A stretch of 5,771 nucleotides of DNA, taken from the NCBI GenBank assembly GCA_902767065.1, contig CACXFW010000423.1, positions 1 through 5,771 of the forward strand, read 5' to 3'. Every line of letters starts with the position of its first letter. Position 1 is the stretch's first letter. Below the pieces are notes generated by a model that did not search any database, was not told the DNA's origin, and saw nothing but the letters and a program-made list of their open reading frames with translations. Shown here in pieces: positions 1 through 5,771 of the stretch. The position numbers were made by a program, and so were the translations under genes. This DNA is from an uncultured Lachnospiraceae bacterium (GTDB lineage: Bacteria > Bacillota > Clostridia > Lachnospirales > Lachnospiraceae).

Positions 1-1893
1 GCGCATTATCTGGATCTTGCCGGAAAGTACCTTGAAAGCCTTCCCGTGAAGGAGCCGGGGAGCGATGAGGCGCTGTGTGCCTTCCGGAAGCAGGACGTAT
101 TCGGAGGGATGAGCGCGGATACCTGGACCGGAGAGATCAAAGGAGAGGAAGATGAGGCGCGCGTCGTCACGCTTCCGGTCATGCGGGACGAGGAAGGCCG
201 CTGGTACCTGGGGGACGTGAAGCGCAGGATCGCCGTAGCAGACTTCGCCACGGCAGTCTATGAGGACGAACATGTCCTGGAGCTTGTCAGCAGCGATGAC
301 AATGCCGACTGGGACAACGAAGACCTCTACATGTATTACAACTACCTCAATGCGTGGGATTTCTACGCGGATATGGGATGGAACGGCCCGGACGGGGAGG
401 GAACCGATGTGATCATCCTGAAGGAGCTGTGTACCAGCGACGGCACTCCTTTTGAAAATGCGTGCAGCCTCGGGATGGTCCAGGGCTGGGAGATGTTCGG
501 CTATACCGCGTATACAGCGACGGGAGAGCCCCTGAGTCTTGGCCGGGGACAGGACGTAATGGCGCATGAGTACACGCATACATTTACTACCACGGTCATG
601 AACAGCAACCTCTATGAAAATGACCAGGGCGCCATCAACGAGGCGATGTCTGATATCATGGGGAACCTGGTAGAGCTGATCCTTGGGGAAACGGATGATA
701 CCCGCTGGCTTCTGGGGGAGAATACAGGCACGACGGTACGCAACATGCTCGATCCCGGGGCATACCAGCAGCCGGCTTATGTGTGGGATGAATTCTACGG
801 CCCGGCGACCGAGGTGCCCACCGAGAGCAACGACAGAGGCGGGGTGCATGCCAAATCCTCCCTTCTGAACCTTATTGCAGCCAGGCTGTGCATGGAATCT
901 GGCATGAAGCATGAGGATGCCATCAGGTTCTGGGTTCTGGCAGCAGGCGGCCTGACGCCGAAGACGGACTATACGCAGCTTCCCGCGGTTTTGAAATGGG
1001 CGATAACACAGAGCGGAAATGAGGATCTGAAAGAGGAACTGAACAGCCTGATCGATGAGGTGCAGCTGGGGAAGACGCAGATCCCGGAGAAGCTTCCTCT
1101 CGACAGAAAGATCGTTCATCTGGCGCTTCCGGATACCGGAGCTTTTGCGGATGAGAACTGGACGCTGATGTATGTGCAGCTGAATACGGAAACGATCGGA
1201 AATGCCGCTATGACCATGTTCCAGCTGGCCGGGCAGCTGCTGAAAGACGGAGCGGATGCGAAAGAGTTCGGACGGATTCTGTCGGATTTCCTGGATCGCA
1301 TTCATCTGGACGGAACAAAGATCAGGCTGGATGAATCGAATGACGAGGAGGATGTCGCGGACGCGATTTCGTTGGCAGTATTCTCGACGCTTGGCCGGCT
1401 TCTGGAACAGGGCCTCGCCTGGAGAACGGAAGAAGGCGGAGACATCACCTTTGTCACAGACGATGACCCGACGGCATATGTACTGATCAATCTGGCTCAG
1501 GCCGGGACGAAAGTGAACGGACTGTGTGTATTGATCGGCGAGAGCTGGATCGATCTGACCCCCTTCCTCGGCCTTGGAGAGAAACTCATCGAGACCAAGG
1601 ATGGAGAAGTGTCTGAGCAGGGATTGATTTCAGATCTCCTGGCAGAGCTGACGCCGGACCAGGTAGGCGCGATGATCGAAACGGTGCTGCAGATCAAAGA
1701 GGCACTGTCTTCTGACAAGAAGGACCGCGCTAAGATAGAGCAGCCACAGGCAGAGATCCAGGATTACGCGGAAGCGCTTCTGGAGTACCTGTTCGCGGAC
1801 AAGGACGAGAAGGAGAAAGGCCTTGTGATGAAAGCCAGAGTACAGGAGCTTCCGACGGAAGGACTCGAGAAGGTCAGACTGATAACCGAATAA
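1..1893 (+). CDS. M4 (thermolysin-like) zinc metallopeptidase with long C-terminal extension, 5'-truncated
   Basis: The frame is open from base 1 to the TAA at 1891-1893, so the true start is upstream; a GTG at 46 is in frame but internal. Numbering from base 1, residues to about 40 look like the end of a propeptide. A thermolysin-type catalytic domain follows to about residue 340: HEYTH at 189-193 (zinc ligands His189 and His193, catalytic Glu190), the third ligand Glu214 within GAINEAMSD, and the transition-state His283 within RGGVHAKSS. The His193-Glu214 distance is one residue longer than in thermolysin. Family members are secreted, activated by propeptide removal, and cleave on the N-terminal side of hydrophobic residues. 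All active-site residues are present, so activity is expected. Residues 341-630 are acidic, probably largely helical, and match no domain I recognise; they are not an obvious PPC or Ig-like domain. No clear terminator follows, so read-through into the next gene is possible. Confidence 0.93.
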   Translation, partial: AHYLDLAGKYLESLPVKEPGSDEALCAFRKQDVFGGMSADTWTGEIKGEEDEARVVTLPVMRDEEGRWYLGDVKRRIAVADFATAVYEDEHVLELVSSDDNADWDNEDLYMYYNYLNAWDFYADMGWNGPDGEGTDVIILKELCTSDGTPFENACSLGMVQGWEMFGYTAYTATGEPLSLGRGQDVMAHEYTHTFTTTVMNSNLYENDQGAINEAMSDIMGNLVELILGETDDTRWLLGENTGTTVRNMLDPGAYQQPAYVWDEFYGPATEVPTESNDRGGVHAKSSLLNLIAARLCMESGMKHEDAIRFWVLAAGGLTPKTDYTQLPAVLKWAITQSGNEDLKEELNSLIDEVQLGKTQIPEKLPLDRKIVHLALPDTGAFADENWTLMYVQLNTETIGNAAMTMFQLAGQLLKDGADAKEFGRILSDFLDRIHLDGTKIRLDESNDEEDVADAISLAVFSTLGRLLEQGLAWRTEEGGDITFVTDDDPTAYVLINLAQAGTKVNGLCVLIGESWIDLTPFLGLGEKLIETKDGEVSEQGLISDLLAELTPDQVGAMIETVLQIKEALSSDKKDRAKIEQPQAEIQDYAEALLEYLFADKDEKEKGLVMKARVQELPTEGLEKVRLITE

Positions 1894-2001
1894 CCATCTG
1901 ACCGCCCACAATGAAAAGCGCGAAGCGTTCCGAGTAAGTGGGGGTGCTGAATAGAGTTACAAAGATCGTGTGAAGAGATTATGTGAAAGGAGTAAAGGAC
2001 G

Positions 2002-2637
2002 ATGAAGATTTATCAGGTTTCCGATCCGGAATTCAGGGAGTATGGAAGGGTCGTAGAAGGATGTGAGGTTTCTCAGATCCTGGAGGTTCTGAGAAAGGTA
2101 GCGCCGATCCCGGACGGGACGGTCTATGTTCCGAAGGAAGAAGCGATTCAGTCTCTCGAAGAAGCAAAGCGTCTTGAGCTGACGCTGTTTGGAGGAGTGC
2201 CGGCAGAATTCGGGTATTGCAGCGGACACAATACAAAGCTGAACTGTCTGGAATACCACAGGTGCAGTGAATTCAACCTGGGGACGGAAGACGCGATCCT
2301 GCTTCTGGCAAAACAGCAGGAGATTGAGAACGGTTTCCTTGATACCTCAAAGGTGAAGGCATTCCTGATTCCTGCGGGAGTGCTTGTGGAGGTGTACGCG
2401 ACGAGCCTGCATTATGCACCGTGCCATGCGCATGCTAAGAAGGGCTTCCAGATGCTGGTTGTGCTGTCTGACGGAACGAATACCGAAAAGCCGTCGATTG
2501 CGGGGAAGGTGGATGAGGATACCTTCCTGACCGCGGCGAATAAGTGGCTCCTGGCCCATCCGGATTCGGATGAGGCAAAATCCGGAGCAAGGGTCGGACT
2601 GAAGGGCGAGAACATTGATATCAGCGGTGACATCTGA
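2002..2637 (+). CDS. DUF4867 family protein, probable cupin-like fold
   Basis: This is a complete 211-residue protein. The ATG at 2002 is preceded by AAGGAG at 1987-1992 with a 9-base spacer. The N-terminus (MKIYQVSDPEF) and the stretch GHNTKLNCLEYHRCSEFN (75-92) resemble the DUF4867 family of Firmicutes, which is about this length and has no established function. Cupin-like features are visible: His86 and Glu90 in a first histidine motif, then a strand-like FLIPAG (121-126), Glu130 and LHYAPCHAH (136-144), which could bind a metal. There is no signal peptide or membrane segment, so it should be cytoplasmic. The gene lies 108 bases after the protease and ends 33 bases before a strong terminator. 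Family assignment is from recalled sequence resemblance; the cupin fold and metal binding are inference. A sugar- or small-molecule-related enzyme is possible but not shown. Confidence 0.82.
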   Translation: MKIYQVSDPEFREYGRVVEGCEVSQILEVLRKVAPIPDGTVYVPKEEAIQSLEEAKRLELTLFGGVPAEFGYCSGHNTKLNCLEYHRCSEFNLGTEDAILLLAKQQEIENGFLDTSKVKAFLIPAGVLVEVYATSLHYAPCHAHAKKGFQMLVVLSDGTNTEKPSIAGKVDEDTFLTAANKWLLAHPDSDEAKSGARVGLKGENIDISGDI

Positions 2638-2670
2638 AAGCGTTGAAGAAGCGAAGAATCAGGATATGAA

Positions 2671-2710
2671 AAAAGGGGAACCAATACCTTCCGGTTTCGG
2701 TTCCCCTTTT
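2671..2710. terminator. Bidirectional rho-independent terminator between convergent genes
   Basis: A perfect 12-bp inverted repeat, AAAAGGGGAACC (2671-2682) and GGTTCCCCTTTT (2699-2710), encloses a 16-base loop. Read on +, the GC-rich part is followed by TTTT-A-TT; read on -, it is followed by six T (complement of 2669-2674). It sits 33 bases after the stop of the DUF4867 gene and 84 bases beyond the stop of the convergent transglutaminase-like gene, so it can end both transcripts. Confidence 0.88.
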
Positions 2711-2723
2711 ATTCGTGCTCTCA

Positions 2724-2764
2724 TGGTGCTTACGCACCACTCCGCCGTAATCGAAGCTGCTTCG
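2724..2764. other. Two small perfect hairpins next to the terminator
   Basis: TGGTGC (2724-2729) pairs with GCACCA (2734-2739) around a 4-base loop, and CGAAG (2752-2756) pairs with CTTCG (2760-2764) around a 3-base loop. Neither is followed by a T-run on either strand, so they are not terminators alone. They lie in the untranslated 3' end of the - strand transcript, between its stop codon and the terminator. Their function is unknown and chance is possible. Confidence 0.4.
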
Positions 2765-2794
2765 TCCTTGCACTTTCGAACGGTATCCGGCTAT

Positions 2795-3940
2795 TCAGAA
2801 CTTCAGCGAGCTGGTGCAGGAATGTGCCTGGGAGACCGGATAATGAATGCTATACTGGGAGTAGAAGTTCGGATCTCCCAGGAATCTTGATCCATGCGAC
2901 TTATCGGAGCACAGGATCCAGTGGTGCGCTTTCCCGGTGTCATACCCCTGCGCGTCCACGTTGTACCAGACGCCGTCCAGGCAGACCTGGTTCCAGTAGT
3001 GGCTTGTGCTCAGGGAGTTTTTGACGATGATCGTCTCGATTCCGACCGCGTCTGCCAGGAGCTTGAAGGCGGTGGAGTAACACCAGCAGTCGCCGACCCC
3101 TTCATCGATCACGCGGAAGAAATTGCCCTGCCCGGGACCGTACTTTGCACGATCCGCGATATAATCCGCGAAATAAACGATCATATCCTTCTGCGACATC
3201 CCTGGCGTGAGACCGGCAAGTGCGTTCGTGCGGTACTGCTCACGCTGCTTCCACTTCGCAGTCTGTTTCACTTTGAAATTGTAACTGATTGTCAGGCCGG
3301 AAGGCTCTTTGCCGAGGATAGTCAGCGTCCCTCCGGAAGGCCATACCGTAAATGAGAGCTTTCCGCTTCCCTTGCTTTTATCACTGAGAATCCGGGCATC
3401 CTTGCCACAGGAGCCTTCAAAGGACCAGGTCCAGTCATACTTCCTGGCCCTGGCGGAAAGCGTCATCTCAACCACTTTCCCGGTGCTGATTTTCTCTCCC
3501 TCGCTGCAGGTCAGCATACCGGACGTGGAAGATGGCACGGACGAAGAAGCATCGGAGGGAGATGAGGCGGACGATGCGGAACTACCTGTCTCCGCGTCCG
3601 GATCCAGCACTGTGACCTTCAGCTTCAGTGTGGTCTGATACTGGACCGTGATGGTTGTCTTACCGGCATTTTTCGCCTTGATCACACCCTTTTTGGATAC
3701 TTTGGCAACCGCTTTTCTGGAGGACTTGTACTTCACATCCGTGGGGACCAGCTGTACATTGTCGCAGGTAACAGTGAGCGGAAGCCTGTCTCCCGGCTTC
3801 AGATAGATTCTTGACGTGATCTGCTGCCCGTTTGCGGAAGCGGTAAGCATAGGATCCGCATGCGTATTCACCGCCATGAATACAGCCAGAAGGAATGTGA
3901 ATAGTATCAGATACCGGATTCTCGATTTCATCTGTTTCAT
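2795..3940 (-). CDS. Secreted Big_2 / transglutaminase-like protein
   Basis: This is a 381-residue protein when started at the ATG ending at 3940, which has GGAG six bases upstream (complement of 3947-3950). An in-frame ATG 14 codons earlier (3982) would put a Gly-rich leader before the signal peptide and falls almost on the predicted transcription start, so it is not preferred. Residues 1-28 are a Sec signal peptide: Lys/Arg start, hydrophobic core at about 11-24, probable cleavage after THA. A bacterial Ig-like Big_2 domain spans about 41-112, with the typical VAKVSKKGVIKAKNAGKTTI pattern. A Ser/Asp-rich linker covers 113-140. Residues 142-225 look beta-rich and are unrecognised. A transglutaminase-like domain follows at about 245-345 with Cys285 (GDCWCYS), His314 (SHYWN) and Asp329 (NVDAQ) as a complete triad. 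There is no LPXTG, lipobox or C-terminal anchor, so it is probably released or held on the wall by its N-terminal domains. The activity could be crosslinking, deamidation or proteolysis; the substrate is unknown. Confidence 0.9.
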   Translation of the reverse strand: MKQMKSRIRYLILFTFLLAVFMAVNTHADPMLTASANGQQITSRIYLKPGDRLPLTVTCDNVQLVPTDVKYKSSRKAVAKVSKKGVIKAKNAGKTTITVQYQTTLKLKVTVLDPDAETGSSASSASSPSDASSSVPSSTSGMLTCSEGEKISTGKVVEMTLSARARKYDWTWSFEGSCGKDARILSDKSKGSGKLSFTVWPSGGTLTILGKEPSGLTISYNFKVKQTAKWKQREQYRTNALAGLTPGMSQKDMIVYFADYIADRAKYGPGQGNFFRVIDEGVGDCWCYSTAFKLLADAVGIETIIVKNSLSTSHYWNQVCLDGVWYNVDAQGYDTGKAHHWILCSDKSHGSRFLGDPNFYSQYSIHYPVSQAHSCTSSLKF

Positions 3941-3946
3941 AGGAAT

Positions 3947-3950
3947 CTCC
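3947..3950 (-). promoter_or_regulatory. Ribosome binding site deciding the start of the transglutaminase-like gene
   Basis: On the - strand, GGAG lies six bases before the ATG ending at 3940. No comparable purine motif precedes the earlier in-frame ATG at 3982, and the signal peptide begins naturally at 3940 (MKQMKSR then a hydrophobic core). This supports the shorter protein. Confidence 0.6.
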
Positions 3951-3993
3951 ATTCCGCCGCCGCGCGGCAGTGCACTCTCCATATGTTAACATA

Positions 3994-4022
3994 AATGTAA
4001 CACATCTGAAACAAATAAGCAA
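3994..4022 (-). promoter_or_regulatory. Candidate promoter of the transglutaminase-like gene
   Basis: On the - strand, TTGCTT (complement of 4017-4022) is separated by 17 bases from TACATT (complement of 3994-3999), which is preceded by TG-T, an extended -10 feature. The matches are modest (3 of 6 and 4 of 6), but spacing and position fit, and the sequence is AT-rich against a GC-rich surround. Transcription would begin near 3987, about 47 bases before the chosen start codon. Confidence 0.4.
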
Positions 4023-4056
4023 TAACCTCGACTCCTGGTTCCTGAAAACGTTCCGG

Positions 4057-4127
4057 TCCCCCCACCCGCCGCCCCGTGCCTGCGGCCCCCCGTGAGGAAC
4101 CATAAGCAGTGCCGGCGGATGGGGGAA
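4057..4127. repeat. Imperfect inverted repeat with flanking short repeat in the GC-rich block
   Basis: The 17-base arm TCCCCCCACCCGCCGCC (4057-4073) matches the reverse complement of 4111-4127 at 14 of 17 positions. Within it, 11 of 12 match over CCCCCACCCGCC. A second, perfect 8-base inverted pair, TGGTTCCT (4036-4043) and AGGAACCA (4095-4102), interleaves with it, so the two pairings compete rather than nest. The block lies between the two -35 boxes and may act as DNA (a protein site or structure) rather than in either mRNA. Function is not known. Confidence 0.5.
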
Positions 4128-4174
4128 ATGTAACGCCTGAGGGCCGGGAGGGGGAGGCCTGCCGCTGAAAACCG

Positions 4175-4203
4175 TGGACATCCCTGCCTGAAAAGTGTAT
4201 GAT
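4175..4203 (+). promoter_or_regulatory. Sigma-A-type promoter of the NSS transporter gene
   Basis: TGGACA (4175-4180, 5 of 6 to the -35 consensus) is followed after exactly 17 bases by TATGAT (4198-4203, 5 of 6 to the -10 consensus). Transcription would begin near 4210, giving a leader of about 93 bases before the GTG start at 4303. This is the best promoter match in the window. Confidence 0.72.
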
Positions 4204-4257
4204 AATCGATGGTGACGGACTGATTTGAAATGAAGTGGATCGGTACCGGATCAGCGG

Positions 4258-4279
4258 CATGCCCCCGGATTCGGGCATG
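4258..4279 (+). promoter_or_regulatory. Hairpin in the transporter mRNA leader
   Basis: CATGCCC (4258-4264) pairs perfectly with GGGCATG (4273-4279) around the 8-base loop CCGGATTC. It lies inside the predicted 5' leader and ends 10 bases before the ribosome binding site. There is no T-run after it, so it is not a terminator. It could affect mRNA stability or translation start, or be chance. Confidence 0.4.
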
Positions 4280-4289
4280 TCTGTTTCGG

Positions 4290-4295
4290 AGGAGG
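4290..4295 (+). promoter_or_regulatory. Strong ribosome binding site for a GTG start
   Basis: A perfect AGGAGG lies within a longer purine tract (4288-4300), seven bases before the GTG at 4303. It fixes the transporter start at this non-ATG codon: the first residues (MERERLGSRLGF) align with the normal family N-terminus, and no in-frame ATG stands before the conserved TM1 motif. Confidence 0.85.
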
Positions 4296-4302
4296 GAGGG
4301 TT

Positions 4303-5640
4303 GTGGAAAGAGAACGTTTGGGGAGCCGGCTCGGGTTTATTTTTCTAAGCGCGGGCTGCGCAATCGGATGTGGAAACGTATGGAAATTCCCATGGATGAC
4401 GGGGCAGAACGGAGGCGGTGCATTTGTGCTGGTCTATGTGATCTGCCTGCTTCTTCTGGGACTTCCCGCGATGGTGGTTGAGTTCTCGATCGGACGCGCG
4501 TCACAGGCAAGTCCGGTCAGGATGTACCAGAAACTGGAGAAGCCGGGACAGAAGTGGCACTGGCACGGAATCATCGCGATGATCGGTAACTTCTGCCTGA
4601 TGGCCTTCTATACGGTCGTCACAGGCTGGATTCTGTATTATTTTGTCAGCTTTCTGAGAGGCAAAACAGCGGACATCGGATTTGTGGGAATGATCACGAA
4701 TCCCGGACTGAATGTCGGCTATCTTGTGGCAGTGGTTGTGCTCGCATTTGTGCTTTTGTCTTTCAATATCCAGTCAGGACTGGAGCGGGTGACCAAATAC
4801 ATGATGGGTGCGCTGCTGGCGCTGATGATGGTGCTTGCGATCCGCAGCTGTACCCTTCCGGCCGCGGCGGAAGGCCTGAGGTTCTATCTGCTTCCGGACT
4901 TCGGGAAGATCACCTTCAAAGTCATTGTATCGGCGATGAACCAGGCGTTCTTCACGCTGTCGATCGGAAACGGCTCGATGGCGATCTTCGGAAGCTATAT
5001 CGGAAAAGAACGTTCCCTCATGGGAGAGTCCGTGAATGTGATCCTGCTGGACACCTTTGTCGCGCTCATGTCCGGGCTGATTATCTTCCCGGCCTGCTCG
5101 TCGCTTGGCCTTGAGGTCGATGCCGGCCCCGCCCTGCTGTTCAACACGATGGCTGCGGTTTTCAACACCATGGAAGGCGGCAGAATCTGGGGAACGATCT
5201 TCTTCCTGTTCATGACGTTTGCCGCGTTCTCTACGGTACTGGCAGTCTGTGAGAATATTCTTGCCTGCGTCAGGGAGCTTACGGGATGGGACAGAAAGAA
5301 GGGATCGCTGGTCTGCGCACTCATTGTGTTCCTGTCCGCGCTTACGACGGCACTGGGCTACAGTGTACTTCATTTTCAGCCGTTCGCGGAGGGAACCGCC
5401 TGGCTTGACTTCTGGGATTTCATCGTCAGTACCAACCTGCTTCCTCTGGGCGCGCTGATTATGACCCTGTTCTGCGTCAGCGACCGCTTCGGCTGGGGCT
5501 GGGAGAACTTTAAGAATGAGGCAAATGCCGGAAACGGCATAAAGGTTCAGAACTGGATGAAGCCTGTCTTCAAGTATCTCGTCCCGATTATCGTCATCGG
5601 ACTGTATGTCATCGGACTGATGAACTTCCAGTGGCGCTAA
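4303..5640 (+). CDS. Neurotransmitter:sodium symporter (NSS/SNF, LeuT-type) family transporter
   Basis: This is a complete 445-residue membrane protein with about 11 hydrophobic segments, the usual form of short bacterial members. The family moves amino acids or similar amines into the cell with sodium. TM1 carries SAGCAIGCGNVWKFP (16-30), with Gly18, Ala20, Ile21 and Asn25 at the LeuT sodium-site positions. The GQNGGGAF loop (34-41) is typical. Tyr103 in TM3 matches the substrate-carboxylate tyrosine. TM6 has NQAFFTLSIGNGS (213-225) with Gln214, Thr218 and Ser220. TM7 begins with Asp250, aligned to the LeuT Asn286 sodium position; acidic residues in this region are known from chloride-independent bacterial members. 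TM8 has FAAFST (306-311) for the second sodium site. Asp372 matches the external-gate aspartate. Lys28 replaces the usual gate Arg, and Asn223 takes the place of LeuT Phe259 in the binding pocket. The substrate cannot be read from sequence; an amino acid is likely. The gene has its own promoter. Confidence 0.94.
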   Translation: MERERLGSRLGFIFLSAGCAIGCGNVWKFPWMTGQNGGGAFVLVYVICLLLLGLPAMVVEFSIGRASQASPVRMYQKLEKPGQKWHWHGIIAMIGNFCLMAFYTVVTGWILYYFVSFLRGKTADIGFVGMITNPGLNVGYLVAVVVLAFVLLSFNIQSGLERVTKYMMGALLALMMVLAIRSCTLPAAAEGLRFYLLPDFGKITFKVIVSAMNQAFFTLSIGNGSMAIFGSYIGKERSLMGESVNVILLDTFVALMSGLIIFPACSSLGLEVDAGPALLFNTMAAVFNTMEGGRIWGTIFFLFMTFAAFSTVLAVCENILACVRELTGWDRKKGSLVCALIVFLSALTTALGYSVLHFQPFAEGTAWLDFWDFIVSTNLLPLGALIMTLFCVSDRFGWGWENFKNEANAGNGIKVQNWMKPVFKYLVPIIVIGLYVIGLMNFQWR

Positions 5641-5670
5641 AACAGGTTCCGGACCGGTCACAGGCAGAGT

Positions 5671-5771
5671 GGGCCGCAGATCAGACCGGATGAGCGGGCC
5701 GCAGATCATATCGGACAGAGTGGGCCGCAGATCATATCGGACAGACCGGGCCGCAGATCAGGCCGGACAGA
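5671..5771. repeat. Tandem 25-26-bp repeat array, running off the window
   Basis: The 13-base core GGGCCGCAGATCA recurs unchanged at 5671, 5696, 5722 and 5748, giving periods of 25, 26 and 26 bases. The second half of each unit varies: units 2 and 3 share tatcggacaga and differ only in the last two bases, while units 1 and 4 have related ccgga-containing tails. Bases 5651-5670 may be a worn first unit. The array starts 30 bases after the transporter stop and is cut by the window end, so copy number is unknown. The period is not a multiple of three and the repeat is outside any gene I accept. Confidence 0.9.

Larger units (their letters stand above)
3941..4302. other. Divergent intergenic region with two outward promoters
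   Basis: This region separates the starts of the - strand secreted protein and the + strand transporter. It has three parts: an AT-rich left part with the - promoter candidate (to about 4022), a GC-rich central block with C-runs then G-runs (about 4036-4165), and a right part with the + promoter and a 93-base leader. No credible gene was found: the frames crossing it on the - strand are low-complexity Pro/Gly-rich and lack start signals. Confidence 0.7.

Noticed and set aside
46..1893. GTG at 46 as the true start of the protease
   Set aside because: The frame is open to base 1, no ribosome binding site precedes the GTG, and an M4 enzyme needs a signal peptide and propeptide that are not present after it. 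The gene is truncated by the window.
1894..2001. Promoter or terminator between the protease and the DUF4867 gene
   Set aside because: TTACAA at 1957-1962 has only a poor -10 partner overlapping the ribosome binding site. The hairpin near 1917-1929 is 5 bp with a GU pair and no T-run. Neither is convincing.
2615..2890. 91-residue + strand ORF after the DUF4867 gene
   Set aside because: It overlaps the end of one gene, crosses the perfect terminator hairpin and runs into the antisense of the convergent gene; no family resemblance or ribosome binding site.
3941..3982. ATG at 3982 (- strand) as start of the transglutaminase-like gene
   Set aside because: It would add a 14-residue Gly-rich tail before a normal signal peptide, has no good ribosome binding site and almost coincides with the predicted transcription start.
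3660..4278. Two overlapping - strand ORFs crossing the divergent intergenic region
   Set aside because: The products are Pro/Gly/Arg-rich from the C- and G-run block, they overlap the transglutaminase-like gene in wrong frames, and they have no start signals.
4774..5709. 311-residue - strand ORF opposite the transporter
   Set aside because: It is antisense to a clear NSS transporter, its product is Arg/Gln/Glu/His-rich low-complexity sequence typical of a shadow frame, and it begins inside the tandem repeats.
5671..5771. CRISPR array
   Set aside because: The constant part is only 13 bases and the variable parts of 12-13 bases are related to each other, so they are not independent spacers. 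No cas gene is present.

Overview
The window looks like a chromosomal stretch from a Gram-positive Clostridia-type bacterium, perhaps Lachnospiraceae-like. This is inferred from the gene families (a DUF4867-like protein, a secreted Big_2/transglutaminase-like protein and a short 11-segment NSS transporter), purine-rich AGGAGG-type ribosome binding sites, sigma-A-like promoters and moderately high G+C. No species is assigned. Four protein genes are supported. No tRNA, rRNA, insertion sequence, phage gene or CRISPR array is visible.

Layout. At the left edge, on the + strand, is the 3' part of a thermolysin-family (M4) zinc metalloprotease. Its active-site residues are intact and it carries an unrecognised C-terminal region of about 290 residues; its secretion signal and most of its propeptide lie outside the window. 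After a 108-base gap comes a complete DUF4867-like, probably cupin-fold protein, also on +. A 12-bp-stem terminator follows, usable in both directions, with two smaller hairpins beyond it. It separates this gene from a convergent - strand gene for a secreted protein: signal peptide, bacterial Ig-like domain, Ser-rich linker, an unrecognised region and a transglutaminase-like domain with a Cys-His-Asp triad.

The - strand gene and the last + gene, a neurotransmitter:sodium symporter (NSS/SNF) family transporter, are divergent. The 362-base region between their starts has a promoter candidate for each. Between the two -35 boxes lies an unusual block: C-runs on one side, G-runs on the other, an imperfect inverted repeat and a relaxed G-quadruplex motif. 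After the transporter the window ends inside a 25-26-bp tandem repeat array.

How the genes may work together (inference): a secreted protease, a secreted protein-modifying or peptidase-like enzyme and a sodium-coupled amino-acid uptake system would fit extracellular protein or peptide use. The orientations, however, show at least three transcription units, and nothing in the sequence proves a pathway. I see no convincing new defence or mobile system. The most notable items are the protease C-terminal extension, the divergent intergenic block and the terminal tandem repeats.
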